Positions 35,505 to 45,094 are shown, counted from the first letter of the stretch. The stretch: DNA of 64,000 bases from UBA4466 sp963976995 (GCA_963976995.1 CAXBMR010000004.1:1-64000); one strand, 5' to 3'. Program-made: numbers and translations. Notes: generated by a model from the sequence alone, not told the origin.

Positions 35505-36107
35505 TTAAATTCTAGTACACGTTTTGCATCCTCTTTCAATAAAAGTTGCAATATGCTGAGCTTCAGATTCAGTTACTTCTTCTATCGCTATAAGAAATTT
35601 ACTAACTGCATTTCCCACTGATGGATTGTTATTATTTGCGACATTAATAACTACGTTTAGTTTAGCTCTTAGCTTATTCATAGTAGGCGAGTTAATACCT
35701 TGAATCCAAGTTTTAAAGTTTTCAAAGTGAATAATATTTTCATCATCCAAATATAAACCTTTAACAGAGCCTACAGTTGCACTACCACAGCCACAAATTG
35801 CAGTTGTTCCAAAACTTAATCCCCAAACAACAACACTTGCACATGAACAAACTGCAGTACAAACTCCATTAGTTACAGGACATCTCGTCTCACAACTTGA
35901 CCAAAAGCAGGAAACAGAGCAACTACATTGAGGACCTTTCTCAATTACTTCATAATTGACATCCTCAACAATTCTCTCATCAACGATTGACTGATAGGTA
36001 GAATTAGTGGAGTTTTCCTTAAAGTCATCGGGACCTAATTTCTCACAAGAATTTGTAAACAAAATACTAGTAACAGCAATAATAGAAAATAAAATAATCT
36101 TCTTCAT
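35505..36107 (-). CDS. Cysteine-rich lipoprotein of unknown function
   Basis: About 200 residues from the ATG at 36107; the frame is open to 36137 but the extra N-terminal residues would precede a normal lipoprotein signal (KKIILFSIIAV, Cys at residue 21). The segment from about residue 59 to 110 has ten cysteines in roughly 50 residues (CSCSVSCFWSSC, then CTAVCSC and ICGCGS), and the tail ends GCKTCTRI. No known metal- or cluster-binding spacing fits, and I recognise no family. It looks like a disulfide-rich exported protein whose folding depends on the coupled TlpA-like protein. An (AAT)n tract lies 29 bp upstream of the start. Confidence 0.7.
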   Translation of the reverse strand: MKKIILFSIIAVTSILFTNSCEKLGPDDFKENSTNSTYQSIVDERIVEDVNYEVIEKGPQCSCSVSCFWSSCETRCPVTNGVCTAVCSCASVVVWGLSFGTTAICGCGSATVGSVKGLYLDDENIIHFENFKTWIQGINSPTMNKLRAKLNVVINVANNNNPSVGNAVSKFLIAIEEVTESEAQHIATFIERGCKTCTRI

Positions 36108-36135
36108 AATTGAACATTTTAATTGGTTAGACTTC

Positions 36136-36158
36136 AATAATAATAATAATAATAATAA
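36136..36158. repeat. (AAT)7 simple sequence repeat upstream of the Cys-rich lipoprotein gene
   Basis: Seven perfect AAT units plus AA, in the 5' region of the minus-strand gene. Changes in copy number would alter promoter spacing or leader length by multiples of three. Confidence 0.9.
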
Positions 36159-36260
36159 CCAAATTAAACACGAACTATTTTTGCTAAATCATATCCTAAA
36201 TTTCACGTAAATTATACAACAACAAGCGAATTATGGTTTAAATCTACTCGTTTTTCTTCT

Positions 36261-39200
36261 TTACCTTATAGAGCTATTCTTGCTAATTAATACAATCTTT
36301 GTTTGATCCAGTTCATTGAGCTCCAAATATTTCTCTTTAAATGACTCAAACTCTCCTACTTCTATTCTTTGTCTAAAGAAAATCTGCGTTTTCACCACTT
36401 TTAATTCATCTTTCTCTTTGGTGAATTTAACATCATACGAAAAGTATTCATTTTCCATGTGGATATCCTTTGGTAATTTATATAGTCTCAAATTCTTCGG
36501 GTAAGAAAAATAAAGTGTCTCTTTAGTTGGGGCCGCATCAATAATCTTATTCAAGTTAATGGTATTCATTCGCTTATCACTTGAGAACACAACACTGTTC
36601 GAGATAACATTCATAAAAGGTATATTCATGAAGTAGATATCCAAAATATGCTCAGAATATTTTTTTGCTTTGAACTTATATGTCCCTTTAAGCGGATCTG
36701 AAATCGCGTCTATATTGGTAAAATTATAACTTTCAAATTGAATATTACTATAGATGTCATCTCCAATCATAGAAAGGATAATATTCTCCATTTCATTCTT
36801 TGGCAATGATTTTAAATTCTCTCTAACGTAACCCGCATTAATTCCATGATAAACAACATCAACTTCTACGTCAAGCATGTGGTCAGTATCTATTGCTGCA
36901 TGAATCTCAAACTCCATCATATTTTTGTCAACATTCAAATAGTCATTCGGTAGTCTAAATAATTCTTCATCTTCTCCTCTCACTTTTAATGCCCATGCAT
37001 AACTGTCAGAAATGTTAGTCACAGTATGAGGATAATTGTCAGTTGTTAGATCAAAATAATGTTGCTTTCCATTCATTTCAACGCCTGCAATGACATGGTT
37101 AAAGTATAGACTCGGAGTAATTTCCATATCAAAATAGTTGTTGGTTTTTACTAAAACATAGTAAGCATTAATCCCTAATTCATTTAGCATGTTAATCATT
37201 ACCGTAGCGACATCTTTACAATCACCAATTTTACTAGAACAAGTTAAATCAGCATTTTTAGGAATGTAATTTGAATTCAATAGTGAGGTAAAAGAATAGT
37301 TAATCTCTTTGGTAACATAGTTGTAAACCGCAATCGTTTTCTCCATTTCTGTCATCCCTCCTTTAATCAACGTGTCCAACACTTCTCTGATTTCATACTT
37401 AGAATCAAGTTTACGGTATGTTTTGGCCTGATACCAGTTCACTACTTTACTCCAGTCTTCAATTGTACTCAATTGGATATTTGCATAAATATCATTGTCA
37501 TCAATTACTGCTTCCTCAAAAGTGCTCTTTGGCAGGTTTCTATATTTCCATTTGTAGAAGTCCATTCCATTTTTTGTATTCTTAAGATGGTTGTCTTCTA
37601 GCTTATGAGTTAAAATGTTAACCTTCTTCCCTTCTGGTAACGCTACTTCCAATTTATAGTCAATAATGGGTGCATGAAAGGAGGCGTAATTGAAAAAAAT
37701 CAAATTATTCCCTAAATCGTTGGATGGAGTCCATTTGGAACTTGCTTCGATTTGGATAACATCGCCAGGCTCCAAAGTTTTAAAAACGACAAAACCTCTT
37801 CTCACATCGGGTATTTGTTCTGAACCATTCTCTTTAATCACTTTTACTACATCAATGCTTCCCAACCGTGAGAAATCGTATTGTACCCAGCTAGATGCTC
37901 CCGCTTCGGTAAGAATAAGAATCATGATTTTAGAATACATGTTTGCTTTCCCTTTCTTGTCATAATGCAAATCGGTTGAGTAACCAAGAATCAAAGACTC
38001 TTCATCCCTTGCCTGATCAACCCACGACTCATCAGACATCCAGTCATTGAATGAAGTTTGTTCAAATTTCTCTTTTAGCTTCGTTTTTCCTTTTATTTTA
38101 TCTATTTTCTTCTGAATACTATTTCCACTAGAGTATCCGAAGTAATCCACTTTTTTAGACAGATCAATAGCAATCAAATAATTTTCTAAAGCTTTTTCTT
38201 CGTTCTTTTGGTCGAAATAAATATCTCCTTTTAACTCAAAAACGCTATGACTTCGAGGATTAATGGTCAAAATTTCTTCCAATGTAACAACTGCCTCATC
38301 ATACCTCTCAAGGTTGAATAAATATTTAGCTTTGTCTTCTCTTGGGTCAATTTTATATGGCTCAACCTCTATCAATTCATTGTATAATGCCAATACTTTT
38401 TCTTCTTTTTCGTCTTTCTTGTATTTCTTAATTAATTTATTGTAATCCCATGTCACAAAACGCTTAGTGATGTTCTTTTTAGCTTCCTTCAAGTCCTTTT
38501 TTTCATCACTTTCATAATTATTATTCAGGTCATAATCGTAGGGTTTATAATTTTCATCCAATAGTAACTCTAGGGAATAATTTTCATCAAATTCAGGATA
38601 TGTCAACATAACACTCTCTATAAAAACCTTTAATAAATCAGTTTTTCCTTCTTCTTTAAGATAATTCCCTTTCAACATGATTAAACCTAAATTTGTAGGA
38701 GCAATTTTCAAAAGTTCTTCTAGCTTAGGAACAAATTCTTCGGAATTATTAATCGGATCAATTTCCTTGAGTTTATCACTGTAGGTCGCATAAATTGGAT
38801 TTTGCTCTAAGTCAATACCATCCAATACATAGTACCCTTTCTCTCGTTTACCATTGATCATGAAAATTTTTGCAGCAATGTATTTATAAAATACACTTTC
38901 TGAGTTGTCCTTATGCTTCAGGTAGAAATATTCTTCCATTTGATTTAGATTGCCATGTTCTAGGGATGCAGCTTGCAGCAGGTATAGATTAAAAAGATCA
39001 TTTGGATTTTCCTCGATATTTTTTTTCAATTCATTAATATAATTACCCTCTGAAAACGCGGGCGAATAATTCCCCTTATCATAAGGCTGAGTATCAAAAC
39101 TAGAAGTCATTGCGATTGGCTCTCCATTTTCATTCGTAAAACGAATTACATTGATGAATTTATTTTCACTTTTGATTTCCATTGATTTCATTACATCAAT

Positions 39201-40091
39201 ACCTCCTTTATAATTCTGATACAAATCATAAGAAGTGCCATAAGAACGTGAGGTTAAATCACCATCGAAATAATCACCCACAATAGACTTGATAAAAATT
39301 CTGTGTGCACCTTTTTTGATGTGTAATTTCACAAATTCTGCATCTAAATCATAATTAATGGCATTGTCTTGCCCAAAAACCAGTTGATCATCCAACCAAA
39401 TTTTCATCGGTGAATTTCGGGCAATGCGAATAAAAACATCCTGGTCTTTATCTGTTGTAAAAAATGAGTTCGCGAAACAAACTGCATTATTGTAACTAAC
39501 ACCTAAGTGTCTTTTAAAGTTGATACTGAACTTAGGATGATGGTATTTCGGCTCCACCCATTTAAGACTTTGATTCATAACATTTTCATAAACCAAGGTG
39601 TTGTCGTAGTTTTTTCCTTCAACTTCAAATTCCTTTACATAACCATAACCATTAATATTTTGAAAAGGCCCTAAATAACTCCAAACGAATGGACTGTTGA
39701 CTTCGGCATATTTTTCTTTCGACTTTTCGAATTCTCTTTCTTCTAATAAGTCAATAGCCTCATTGTATTTGTCATAAATTTGAAAGCGAAATGAGCGGTT
39801 TTCCAATTCTTCACTTTCTAAAGATGTCTGACTACGTAAGCTATAGTACAATTGATCAGAATAATGATTCCTAAGTAAAGTATTGACCATTCTTTCATGG
39901 ATTAGCTTATCCTGAGCGACCTCTGTAACGAAAATCATACCGGTGAGTGCTTGGTAATTTATAGAATCCTTTTGAAGCGTTTTTTCAAACTGAATTCTTG
40001 CATCAGAAAGTTTGTTTTGTGTAATTAATTCCCAACCTGATTGACCAACAACACTAAAAGATGCTAGTAGAATAATGATTAATAGTTTCAT
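36261..40091 (-). CDS. Large exported TPR / DUF3857 / transglutaminase-core protein
   Basis: About 1276 residues from the ATG at 40091; the frame is open to 40127, but Met13 starts the signal peptide (KLLIIILLASFSVVGQ). Domain order in full-frame numbering: N-terminal repeats (about 30-140), a beta-sandwich with YLGPFQNINGYGYV (about 145-300), TPR-like repeats (about 365-660), DUF3857 (about 690-850), and a transglutaminase-like core with GDCKD (Cys970) and FNHVI (His), then a DUF3858-like beta tail. The catalytic Cys-His-Asp set is visible. In Bacteroidota such proteins are periplasmic and of unknown activity (peptidase, transferase or deamidase). No terminator obvious. Confidence 0.82.
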   Translation of the reverse strand: MKLLIIILLASFSVVGQSGWELITQNKLSDARIQFEKTLQKDSINYQALTGMIFVTEVAQDKLIHERMVNTLLRNHYSDQLYYSLRSQTSLESEELENRSFRFQIYDKYNEAIDLLEEREFEKSKEKYAEVNSPFVWSYLGPFQNINGYGYVKEFEVEGKNYDNTLVYENVMNQSLKWVEPKYHHPKFSINFKRHLGVSYNNAVCFANSFFTTDKDQDVFIRIARNSPMKIWLDDQLVFGQDNAINYDLDAEFVKLHIKKGAHRIFIKSIVGDYFDGDLTSRSYGTSYDLYQNYKGGIDVMKSMEIKSENKFINVIRFTNENGEPIAMTSSFDTQPYDKGNYSPAFSEGNYINELKKNIEENPNDLFNLYLLQAASLEHGNLNQMEEYFYLKHKDNSESVFYKYIAAKIFMINGKREKGYYVLDGIDLEQNPIYATYSDKLKEIDPINNSEEFVPKLEELLKIAPTNLGLIMLKGNYLKEEGKTDLLKVFIESVMLTYPEFDENYSLELLLDENYKPYDYDLNNNYESDEKKDLKEAKKNITKRFVTWDYNKLIKKYKKDEKEEKVLALYNELIEVEPYKIDPREDKAKYLFNLERYDEAVVTLEEILTINPRSHSVFELKGDIYFDQKNEEKALENYLIAIDLSKKVDYFGYSSGNSIQKKIDKIKGKTKLKEKFEQTSFNDWMSDESWVDQARDEESLILGYSTDLHYDKKGKANMYSKIMILILTEAGASSWVQYDFSRLGSIDVVKVIKENGSEQIPDVRRGFVVFKTLEPGDVIQIEASSKWTPSNDLGNNLIFFNYASFHAPIIDYKLEVALPEGKKVNILTHKLEDNHLKNTKNGMDFYKWKYRNLPKSTFEEAVIDDNDIYANIQLSTIEDWSKVVNWYQAKTYRKLDSKYEIREVLDTLIKGGMTEMEKTIAVYNYVTKEINYSFTSLLNSNYIPKNADLTCSSKIGDCKDVATVMINMLNELGINAYYVLVKTNNYFDMEITPSLYFNHVIAGVEMNGKQHYFDLTTDNYPHTVTNISDSYAWALKVRGEDEELFRLPNDYLNVDKNMMEFEIHAAIDTDHMLDVEVDVVYHGINAGYVRENLKSLPKNEMENIILSMIGDDIYSNIQFESYNFTNIDAISDPLKGTYKFKAKKYSEHILDIYFMNIPFMNVISNSVVFSSDKRMNTINLNKIIDAAPTKETLYFSYPKNLRLYKLPKDIHMENEYFSYDVKFTKEKDELKVVKTQIFFRQRIEVGEFESFKEKYLELNELDQTKIVLISKNSSIR

Positions 40092-40241
40092 ACTTAGTTT
40101 TAAATGGTTTATAAAAGCTTTTTTCAAATCAATGAACTAAAGATAGTAATTTAACTTTCTATCAAACGCATCCAATGGATATTAAGAATGAAAATTTATG
40201 ATTATTCTTTACTGAAGAAGTATAAAACTTGATGAAATGAG

Positions 40242-41228
40242 TTATTTAGCTGTACTCATTGACCAATAGTATCCAAAAGGAGAATCCTCTACATAATAAA
40301 CACCGATGCCTATTTTTGTACTAATAGGGTTAAACATTATGTTATAATGGCCTTTACTATTGAACCATTGCATGTATGTCTTCTGGGGTGAGCCGTTACC
40401 TGCAGCAATATTTTCTCCATTGACAAATGATTCACTGTAGAATCTCTTAATTCTATCAAAAGTTCCTCCAATTTTTACTAATTTCCCATTTTTTCTATCA
40501 TAGGTTGAATGATTGAAGTAATTTTGGGTTCCTAAATCATAGGCATGGTACCGACTTGCTTTTGCAAGACCTTCTGCCCATTCCAGTGGAACCATTCCTA
40601 ATTTTTTTCGTTCTGCATTAATATATCCAAGCAGTTCTTGTTCACCAGACTCACTCTCAGATTGGATAACCTCATTTCCTTTCGGCATTCCGTAAAACAT
40701 TTTAGTAGAATTACTTGCTGTAAACACTTCTGATATCTTGTTTTTACTCAGTTCATTTGAAGCGAGCTCTTCTGCCGTAATATCTTCTATGAAGTATTCA
40801 TTATTCATTTTGGAAAGCTCAGTATCTAATCTTTCACTAAAAGCAAATTCATTGTCCTCTTTAAGTTTAGAAATCAATACTGTGGCATCTTCGCTTAGTT
40901 CAGCTTTTATGTGCAACCAGTTCACTTCATTTTGGAGTGCTTCGTCTTTTTTATTTTCAAACTGGACTGCATAACTGATTGCTTTTTTCAAATGCAAATA
41001 TTCTCCGCGACTGTTTCTGGCATTTTCAGCTTTGTACTTATAGACTATTGATGCAAAGTAATAAGATGAAGATTCTTTGGGTAAATACTCCATGTATCTT
41101 TTCGCTACGACCAAGCACTTCTTCTTATCCTTTTTATACAGATTGTCTAAGCGGTTGAATAGAATGTCAGACGCTGAAGCGTTGAAAAATAACAATAAAA
41201 CGATTAAGGTGGAAAGTAATTTTTTCAT
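40242..41228 (-). CDS. Secreted CAP-superfamily (SCP/PR-1) protein
   Basis: 328 residues with a signal peptide (to about NASA, residue 19). The first half (20-190) is helical and variable. The C-terminal CAP domain (about 200-328) has LLGYINAERKKLGMVPLEW, the cleft His in SRYHAYDL, NHSTYDR, GENIAAGNG and MFNPISTKIGIGVYY, all CAP signatures. CAP domains bind lipids, metal or wall components; the ligand here is unknown. There is a 48-bp gap to the E2 gene downstream and 150 bp to the transglutaminase-like gene upstream. It probably has its own promoter. Confidence 0.85.
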   Translation of the reverse strand: MKKLLSTLIVLLLFFNASASDILFNRLDNLYKKDKKKCLVVAKRYMEYLPKESSSYYFASIVYKYKAENARNSRGEYLHLKKAISYAVQFENKKDEALQNEVNWLHIKAELSEDATVLISKLKEDNEFAFSERLDTELSKMNNEYFIEDITAEELASNELSKNKISEVFTASNSTKMFYGMPKGNEVIQSESESGEQELLGYINAERKKLGMVPLEWAEGLAKASRYHAYDLGTQNYFNHSTYDRKNGKLVKIGGTFDRIKRFYSESFVNGENIAAGNGSPQKTYMQWFNSKGHYNIMFNPISTKIGIGVYYVEDSPFGYYWSMSTAK

Positions 41229-41276
41229 AACTCTGGTTTATTATATAATAAACCAGACCAAAAAAGTTACAGTCAA

Positions 41277-42536
41277 TTACTTCAATAACAAAGTTACCGG
41301 ATTCTCCATGTACTCTTTAAACGTATTTAAGAATGCGGCTCCAGATGCTCCGTCAACGACGCGATGATCACAAGACAAGGTTATTTTCATCACATTACCT
41401 GGTACAACATGACCATTTTTCACAACGGGCACTTGTTTTATACCTCCAATAGCCATAATACAGCTATCTGGTGGATTTATTATTGCTGTGAATTCTTCGA
41501 TACCAAACATACCTAGATTAGAAATAGTAAACGTGTTACCTTCCCACTCAGCAGGTTGTAGTTTTTTTGTTTTTGCCTTTATCGCTAATTCTTTCACCTC
41601 TGTACCGATAGCAGTTAAGTCTTTTCCATCTGCATATCTAATAACAGGCACCAAAAGGCCTTCATCAACAGCAACGGCAACTCCAATATGGATATGATCG
41701 TTTCTTCTGATAAAATCACCCATCCATGAACTATTTACAGTAGGGTGCTCTCTTAATGCTAATCCACAGGCTTTAACAACCATGTCATTAAAGGAAACTT
41801 TGATTCCCTCAATCGAATTCATGGAAGCTCTGGTTGAAATGGCGTTATCCATATCAATATCTAGTGTCAAGTAGAAATGAGGAGCTGAAAATTTACTTTC
41901 TGCCAATCTTTTGGCAATTACTTTTCTCATTTGAGAAACAGGTTCATCTGTAAAAGATTCAGTACCAACAAATGCTCTGCCTCCAGCTGCTCCAACATAA
42001 GGAGTATAATGATCGATGTCAGCTTTTATTATTCTACCATTTTCACCCGTTCCTTTAACGCTGGACAGATCGATACCTTGATCATTTGCCATTTTCTTTG
42101 CAAGAGGGGAAGCGAAAATTCTACCATTCGTATTTGTAATAGTTGCAGATGGCTTCGGTGAAGACTCAACCGCTTTAACATCAACTATTTTCACTTCTTC
42201 TTTGACAGGTTCTGCCTTGACCTCGGTTTTAGGTTCTTCCTTTTCTTCGGCAGGCTTAGATTTTTCAACATCTGCTAAAATTTTCTTTACATCCTCTCCT
42301 TTCTCTCCAATAACGGCTAGAATAGCGTTAATAGGCGCCACTCCTCCCTTTTCAACACCAATATGTAGTAGAATTCCATCGTAAAACGATTCAAATTCCA
42401 TCGTTGCTTTGTCCGTTTCGATTTCAGCCAGAATCTCTCCAGATTCTACTTCGTCACCAACTTTCTTTAACCATTCAGCCACAACTCCTTCCGTCATCGT
42501 GTCACTTAATTTGGGCATGTAAATAATTTCCGCCAT
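41277..42536 (-). CDS. pdhC: Pyruvate dehydrogenase E2 (dihydrolipoyl acetyltransferase)
   Basis: 419 residues: one N-terminal lipoyl domain (1-75) with lipoylated Lys43 in IETDKATMEFES, a Pro/Lys/Glu-rich linker (about 90-135), the peripheral-subunit-binding domain (138-174, RIFASPLAKKMA), and the catalytic acetyltransferase domain (about 190-419) with CDHRVVDGA, whose His is the catalytic base. It transfers acetyl from E1-bound hydroxyethyl-TPP to CoA. Immediately downstream of the E1-alpha gene (15-bp gap), the usual flavobacterial order pdhA-pdhC. E1-beta and E3 are not in the window. Confidence 0.93.
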   Translation of the reverse strand: MAEIIYMPKLSDTMTEGVVAEWLKKVGDEVESGEILAEIETDKATMEFESFYDGILLHIGVEKGGVAPINAILAVIGEKGEDVKKILADVEKSKPAEEKEEPKTEVKAEPVKEEVKIVDVKAVESSPKPSATITNTNGRIFASPLAKKMANDQGIDLSSVKGTGENGRIIKADIDHYTPYVGAAGGRAFVGTESFTDEPVSQMRKVIAKRLAESKFSAPHFYLTLDIDMDNAISTRASMNSIEGIKVSFNDMVVKACGLALREHPTVNSSWMGDFIRRNDHIHIGVAVAVDEGLLVPVIRYADGKDLTAIGTEVKELAIKAKTKKLQPAEWEGNTFTISNLGMFGIEEFTAIINPPDSCIMAIGGIKQVPVVKNGHVVPGNVMKITLSCDHRVVDGASGAAFLNTFKEYMENPVTLLLK

Positions 42537-42551
42537 CTTAATTCTATTCTT

Positions 42552-43604
42552 TTAATATTCTACAATGAAAGGATAATTTTCCTCCATATAAACGTCTTCG
42601 TATAACTCTTTTCCTTCTGGGAATGGAGAATTCTCTGCAAATTCAATTGACTCTGCGACTTCTTTCTTTACCCATTCTTGAATTTCTTTGACTTTCTTAT
42701 CAGTCAACCATTTATTGTTTTGAATTACTTTCAAGCAATTCTCAATAGGATCTTTCTCCGTCCATTCAGCCAGTTCTGCTTTTGTTCGATATTTCTGAGG
42801 GTCAGACATTGAATGCCCTTTATATCTATATGTTCTAATATCTAACAAAGTGGGTCCATCACCTTTTCTGGCTCTTGTCGCTGCTTCTTCAATTGCTTCA
42901 TGAACAGCTTCTGGAGACATTCCGTCAACTGATTTTGACGGCATATCATAAGATAGACCGATTTTTGATAAATCCTGAACATTGGTTGTTCTTTCTACAG
43001 AAGTCCCCATCGCATAGTTATTATTTTCTATGATAAAAATCACTGGCAATTTCCAAAGCATAGCCATGTTGAATGTTTCGTGTAAAGCTCCTTGCCGAAC
43101 AGCTCCATCACCCATTGAAACGAATGCTACATTTCCAGTTTCATTGTATTGTTCTGCAAAAGCAACACCAGCACCCATGGCAATTTGAGCACCTACGATT
43201 CCATGACCTCCCATAAAACCAACTTCCTTGTCAAAAAAGTGCATAGAACCGCCTTTACCTTTAGAACAACCTGTCGTTCTACCATACAGTTCAGCCATTA
43301 AAACACGAGGATCAGTTCCTAAAGCAATCGGATGACCATGACTTCTATATGCTGTCATGTGTTTATCGCCCTTTTTGCTTCCGCTAACTGTTCCAGCAAC
43401 GATTGCTTCTTGACCTATGTAAAGGTGACAAAATCCACCAAATTTTTGTTGAATATAAAGTTGACCCGTTTTTTCCTCAAACTTTCGAATGAGTAACATG
43501 TCTTTGTACCACTTTATGTAAGTTTCTTTAGAAAACTTAGGCTTTCCAACAGGTACTTTTTTCTTAGCTGTCTTAACTGTTTTCTTTGGTGACTTTATAG
43601 CCAT
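42552..43604 (-). CDS. pdhA: Pyruvate dehydrogenase E1 component, alpha subunit
   Basis: 350 residues. The TPP-binding GDG...NN motif runs from GDGAVRQGALHE (165-176) to IENNNYAMG (192-200); YGRTTGCSKGKGGSMH (107-122) and the phosphorylation-loop equivalent YRYKGHSMSDP are also clear. The first ~20 residues are Lys-rich, not a signal peptide. The enzyme decarboxylates pyruvate in the cytoplasm with a separate E1-beta subunit. First gene of the pdhA-pdhC pair; a -7 promoter element lies 29 bp upstream. Confidence 0.95.
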   Translation of the reverse strand: MAIKSPKKTVKTAKKKVPVGKPKFSKETYIKWYKDMLLIRKFEEKTGQLYIQQKFGGFCHLYIGQEAIVAGTVSGSKKGDKHMTAYRSHGHPIALGTDPRVLMAELYGRTTGCSKGKGGSMHFFDKEVGFMGGHGIVGAQIAMGAGVAFAEQYNETGNVAFVSMGDGAVRQGALHETFNMAMLWKLPVIFIIENNNYAMGTSVERTTNVQDLSKIGLSYDMPSKSVDGMSPEAVHEAIEEAATRARKGDGPTLLDIRTYRYKGHSMSDPQKYRTKAELAEWTEKDPIENCLKVIQNNKWLTDKKVKEIQEWVKKEVAESIEFAENSPFPEGKELYEDVYMEENYPFIVEY

Positions 43605-43632
43605 ATTCTTAATCTTTATTTTAATGTAAAGG

Positions 43633-43640
43633 CAAATATA
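43633..43640 (-). promoter_or_regulatory. pdhA -7 element
   Basis: Minus-strand TATATTTG (plus-strand CAAATATA) matches TAnnTTTG and lies 28 bp upstream of the pdhA ATG. No TTG at the usual spacing. Confidence 0.5.
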
Positions 43641-43692
43641 TAAAATTCTTAGTGGAAATTGACCTTGAATTAATTTGCCGAAATTATCTTTA

Positions 43693-44505
43693 CTATTTTA
43701 GTGTTCTTTTTAATAGGTGCTTAACCCTTTCTATAGGAATTGTAACTGTTAATGGTCCATCCACGTAGCTTGCAATTTCATAGGTATTGAAGAAAAAATT
43801 TATTCCTTCATCATTGAAAAAAAAAATATCTGTAAAACCAAATTTATTTTCGTCAAACCAAAAACCTTCTTCCGCCAAGTCAGTATCTTTCGAAATATTG
43901 ACCGCTTCTCTAAAAAATTCTTCTCCTATTTTATTTAATTCGGAAGTATCAGTGATGAAATCGACTGTTTTCAATGCCCTACCATCTATTTTGTCGGTCA
44001 AAAAATATGAACTAAAACCATTCCCGTGTGCGCCGCCGGTATAGGACCACGTCCAACAGGACAATTGCGAAAAATCTTTAAAGTCATTATTGATTTTGAC
44101 AGACGCCTCATAATGCCAAATTGATTGTCCACTATCATAAAGATCTACCCTGTAATAATCGGCCATTTTATTGATTGACTTTTCAAAAAACTGTTCCGAA
44201 ATTTTAATGCTATTATCCATCGACTCCATTGAAGTCGAATTATTAATAAAATCAACAACTTTCTGATTTACAGAGTCTTGATAATTAAGAGAAGATTTTC
44301 CTGTTAACGGGTCATATTGGAAGTACTGGTAGTCCATTATCATTAGAGAAGTATCCTTTTCATCAAATGAATATAATTCTACAGAGGATGTATCAGAAAT
44401 AATTTTAGACCCTCCATCCTTTACTGAATCTTTACCTTTCATAGAGCTACAAGATACAATTACGGTAAGAAGCATCAACGAACAAAATAGTTTCATACCT
44501 CTCAT
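43693..44505 (-). CDS. Lipoprotein with DUF3298-type domain
   Basis: 270 residues. Lipoprotein signal (TVIVSC, Cys at about residue 19), a charged linker, and a C-terminal region with SYTGGAHGNGFSSYFLTD and a late FFFNTYEIASYVDGP segment. This matches the DUF4163/DUF3298 pair found in RsiV-type anti-sigma factors and periplasmic proteins of unknown role. Its ATG overlaps the stop of the cytidine deaminase gene by four bases (44502-44505), so the two are coupled, although no functional link is evident. Confidence 0.8.
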   Translation of the reverse strand: MRGMKLFCSLMLLTVIVSCSSMKGKDSVKDGGSKIISDTSSVELYSFDEKDTSLMIMDYQYFQYDPLTGKSSLNYQDSVNQKVVDFINNSTSMESMDNSIKISEQFFEKSINKMADYYRVDLYDSGQSIWHYEASVKINNDFKDFSQLSCWTWSYTGGAHGNGFSSYFLTDKIDGRALKTVDFITDTSELNKIGEEFFREAVNISKDTDLAEEGFWFDENKFGFTDIFFFNDEGINFFFNTYEIASYVDGPLTVTIPIERVKHLLKRTLK

Positions 44506-44972
44506 ACACCAAATGCTAATGGCAATAAGTCAACGGCAGAATTAAAGACAACGACTGCTCCATTCTGACTGACCAAAATAACTCTAAAAGAATTCCCTTG
44601 TCGTTTTTCTGACTCTACCATTACTTGACGGCAACTACCGCACGGAGATAATATCGTTTCTACCGGCACCAAGTCACCTTTTGCAACGATACATAAGGTT
44701 TTGATTGATTCATTTGGGAAATTAGCACCTGCATAAAACAAAGCAACTCGTTCCGCACACAGTCCAGAAGGGTAAGCAATATTTTCTTGGTTATTCCCTT
44801 TTACAAGCTCTCCATTTGAAAGAAGAGCAACTGCTCCAACATTAAAATTACTGTAAGGAGCATATGCCTTGCTCATAGCATCATTCGCTGACTCAACTAA
44901 TGATTGGTCATTTTTATCCAATTCAGTCCAATGACTGAATTGTTTATATACTATTGAAAATTCCTTTTTCAT
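44502..44972 (-). CDS. cdd: Cytidine deaminase
   Basis: 156 residues, homotetrameric class by length. The zinc site is clear: PSGLCAERVALF (the Cys ligand and catalytic Glu of the CAE motif) and PCGSCRQVM (the two remaining Cys ligands). AYAPYSNFNVGAVAL opens the fold. It deaminates cytidine and deoxycytidine to uridine and deoxyuridine in pyrimidine salvage. A promoter of the Bacteroidota type lies about 80 bp upstream, back to back with that of the divergent gene. Coupled downstream to a DUF3298 lipoprotein gene. Confidence 0.95.
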   Translation of the reverse strand: MKKEFSIVYKQFSHWTELDKNDQSLVESANDAMSKAYAPYSNFNVGAVALLSNGELVKGNNQENIAYPSGLCAERVALFYAGANFPNESIKTLCIVAKGDLVPVETILSPCGSCRQVMVESEKRQGNSFRVILVSQNGAVVVFNSAVDLLPLAFGV

Positions 44973-45053
44973 TCACTAATTTTTATTCTATTCGCCAAAA
45001 CGAAGGTTTTAACTATGAATTAGACGTAAGATAAATAATAATGTTACTTTTTT

Positions 45054-45081
45054 CAAACTTAGAATTCTATATTTGTATCAA
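45054..45081 (-). promoter_or_regulatory. cdd promoter
   Basis: On the minus strand TTG (45081-45079), a 17-bp spacer, and TAAGTTTG (45061-45054). The -7 box lies six bases from the divergent + strand -7 box, so the two promoters overlap and may exclude each other. Confidence 0.55.
45068..45075 (+). promoter_or_regulatory. -7 element of the DUF7935-like gene
   Basis: TATATTTG matches TAnnTTTG; the ATG follows 20 bp later at 45095. Confidence 0.5.
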
Positions 45082-45094
45082 ATACATTTAAACT

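Noticed and set aside
36007..36210. Plus-strand ORF with poly-Asn tail across the (AAT)n tract
   Set aside because: The Asn run is only the translated microsatellite, and the rest is antisense to the Cys-rich lipoprotein gene.
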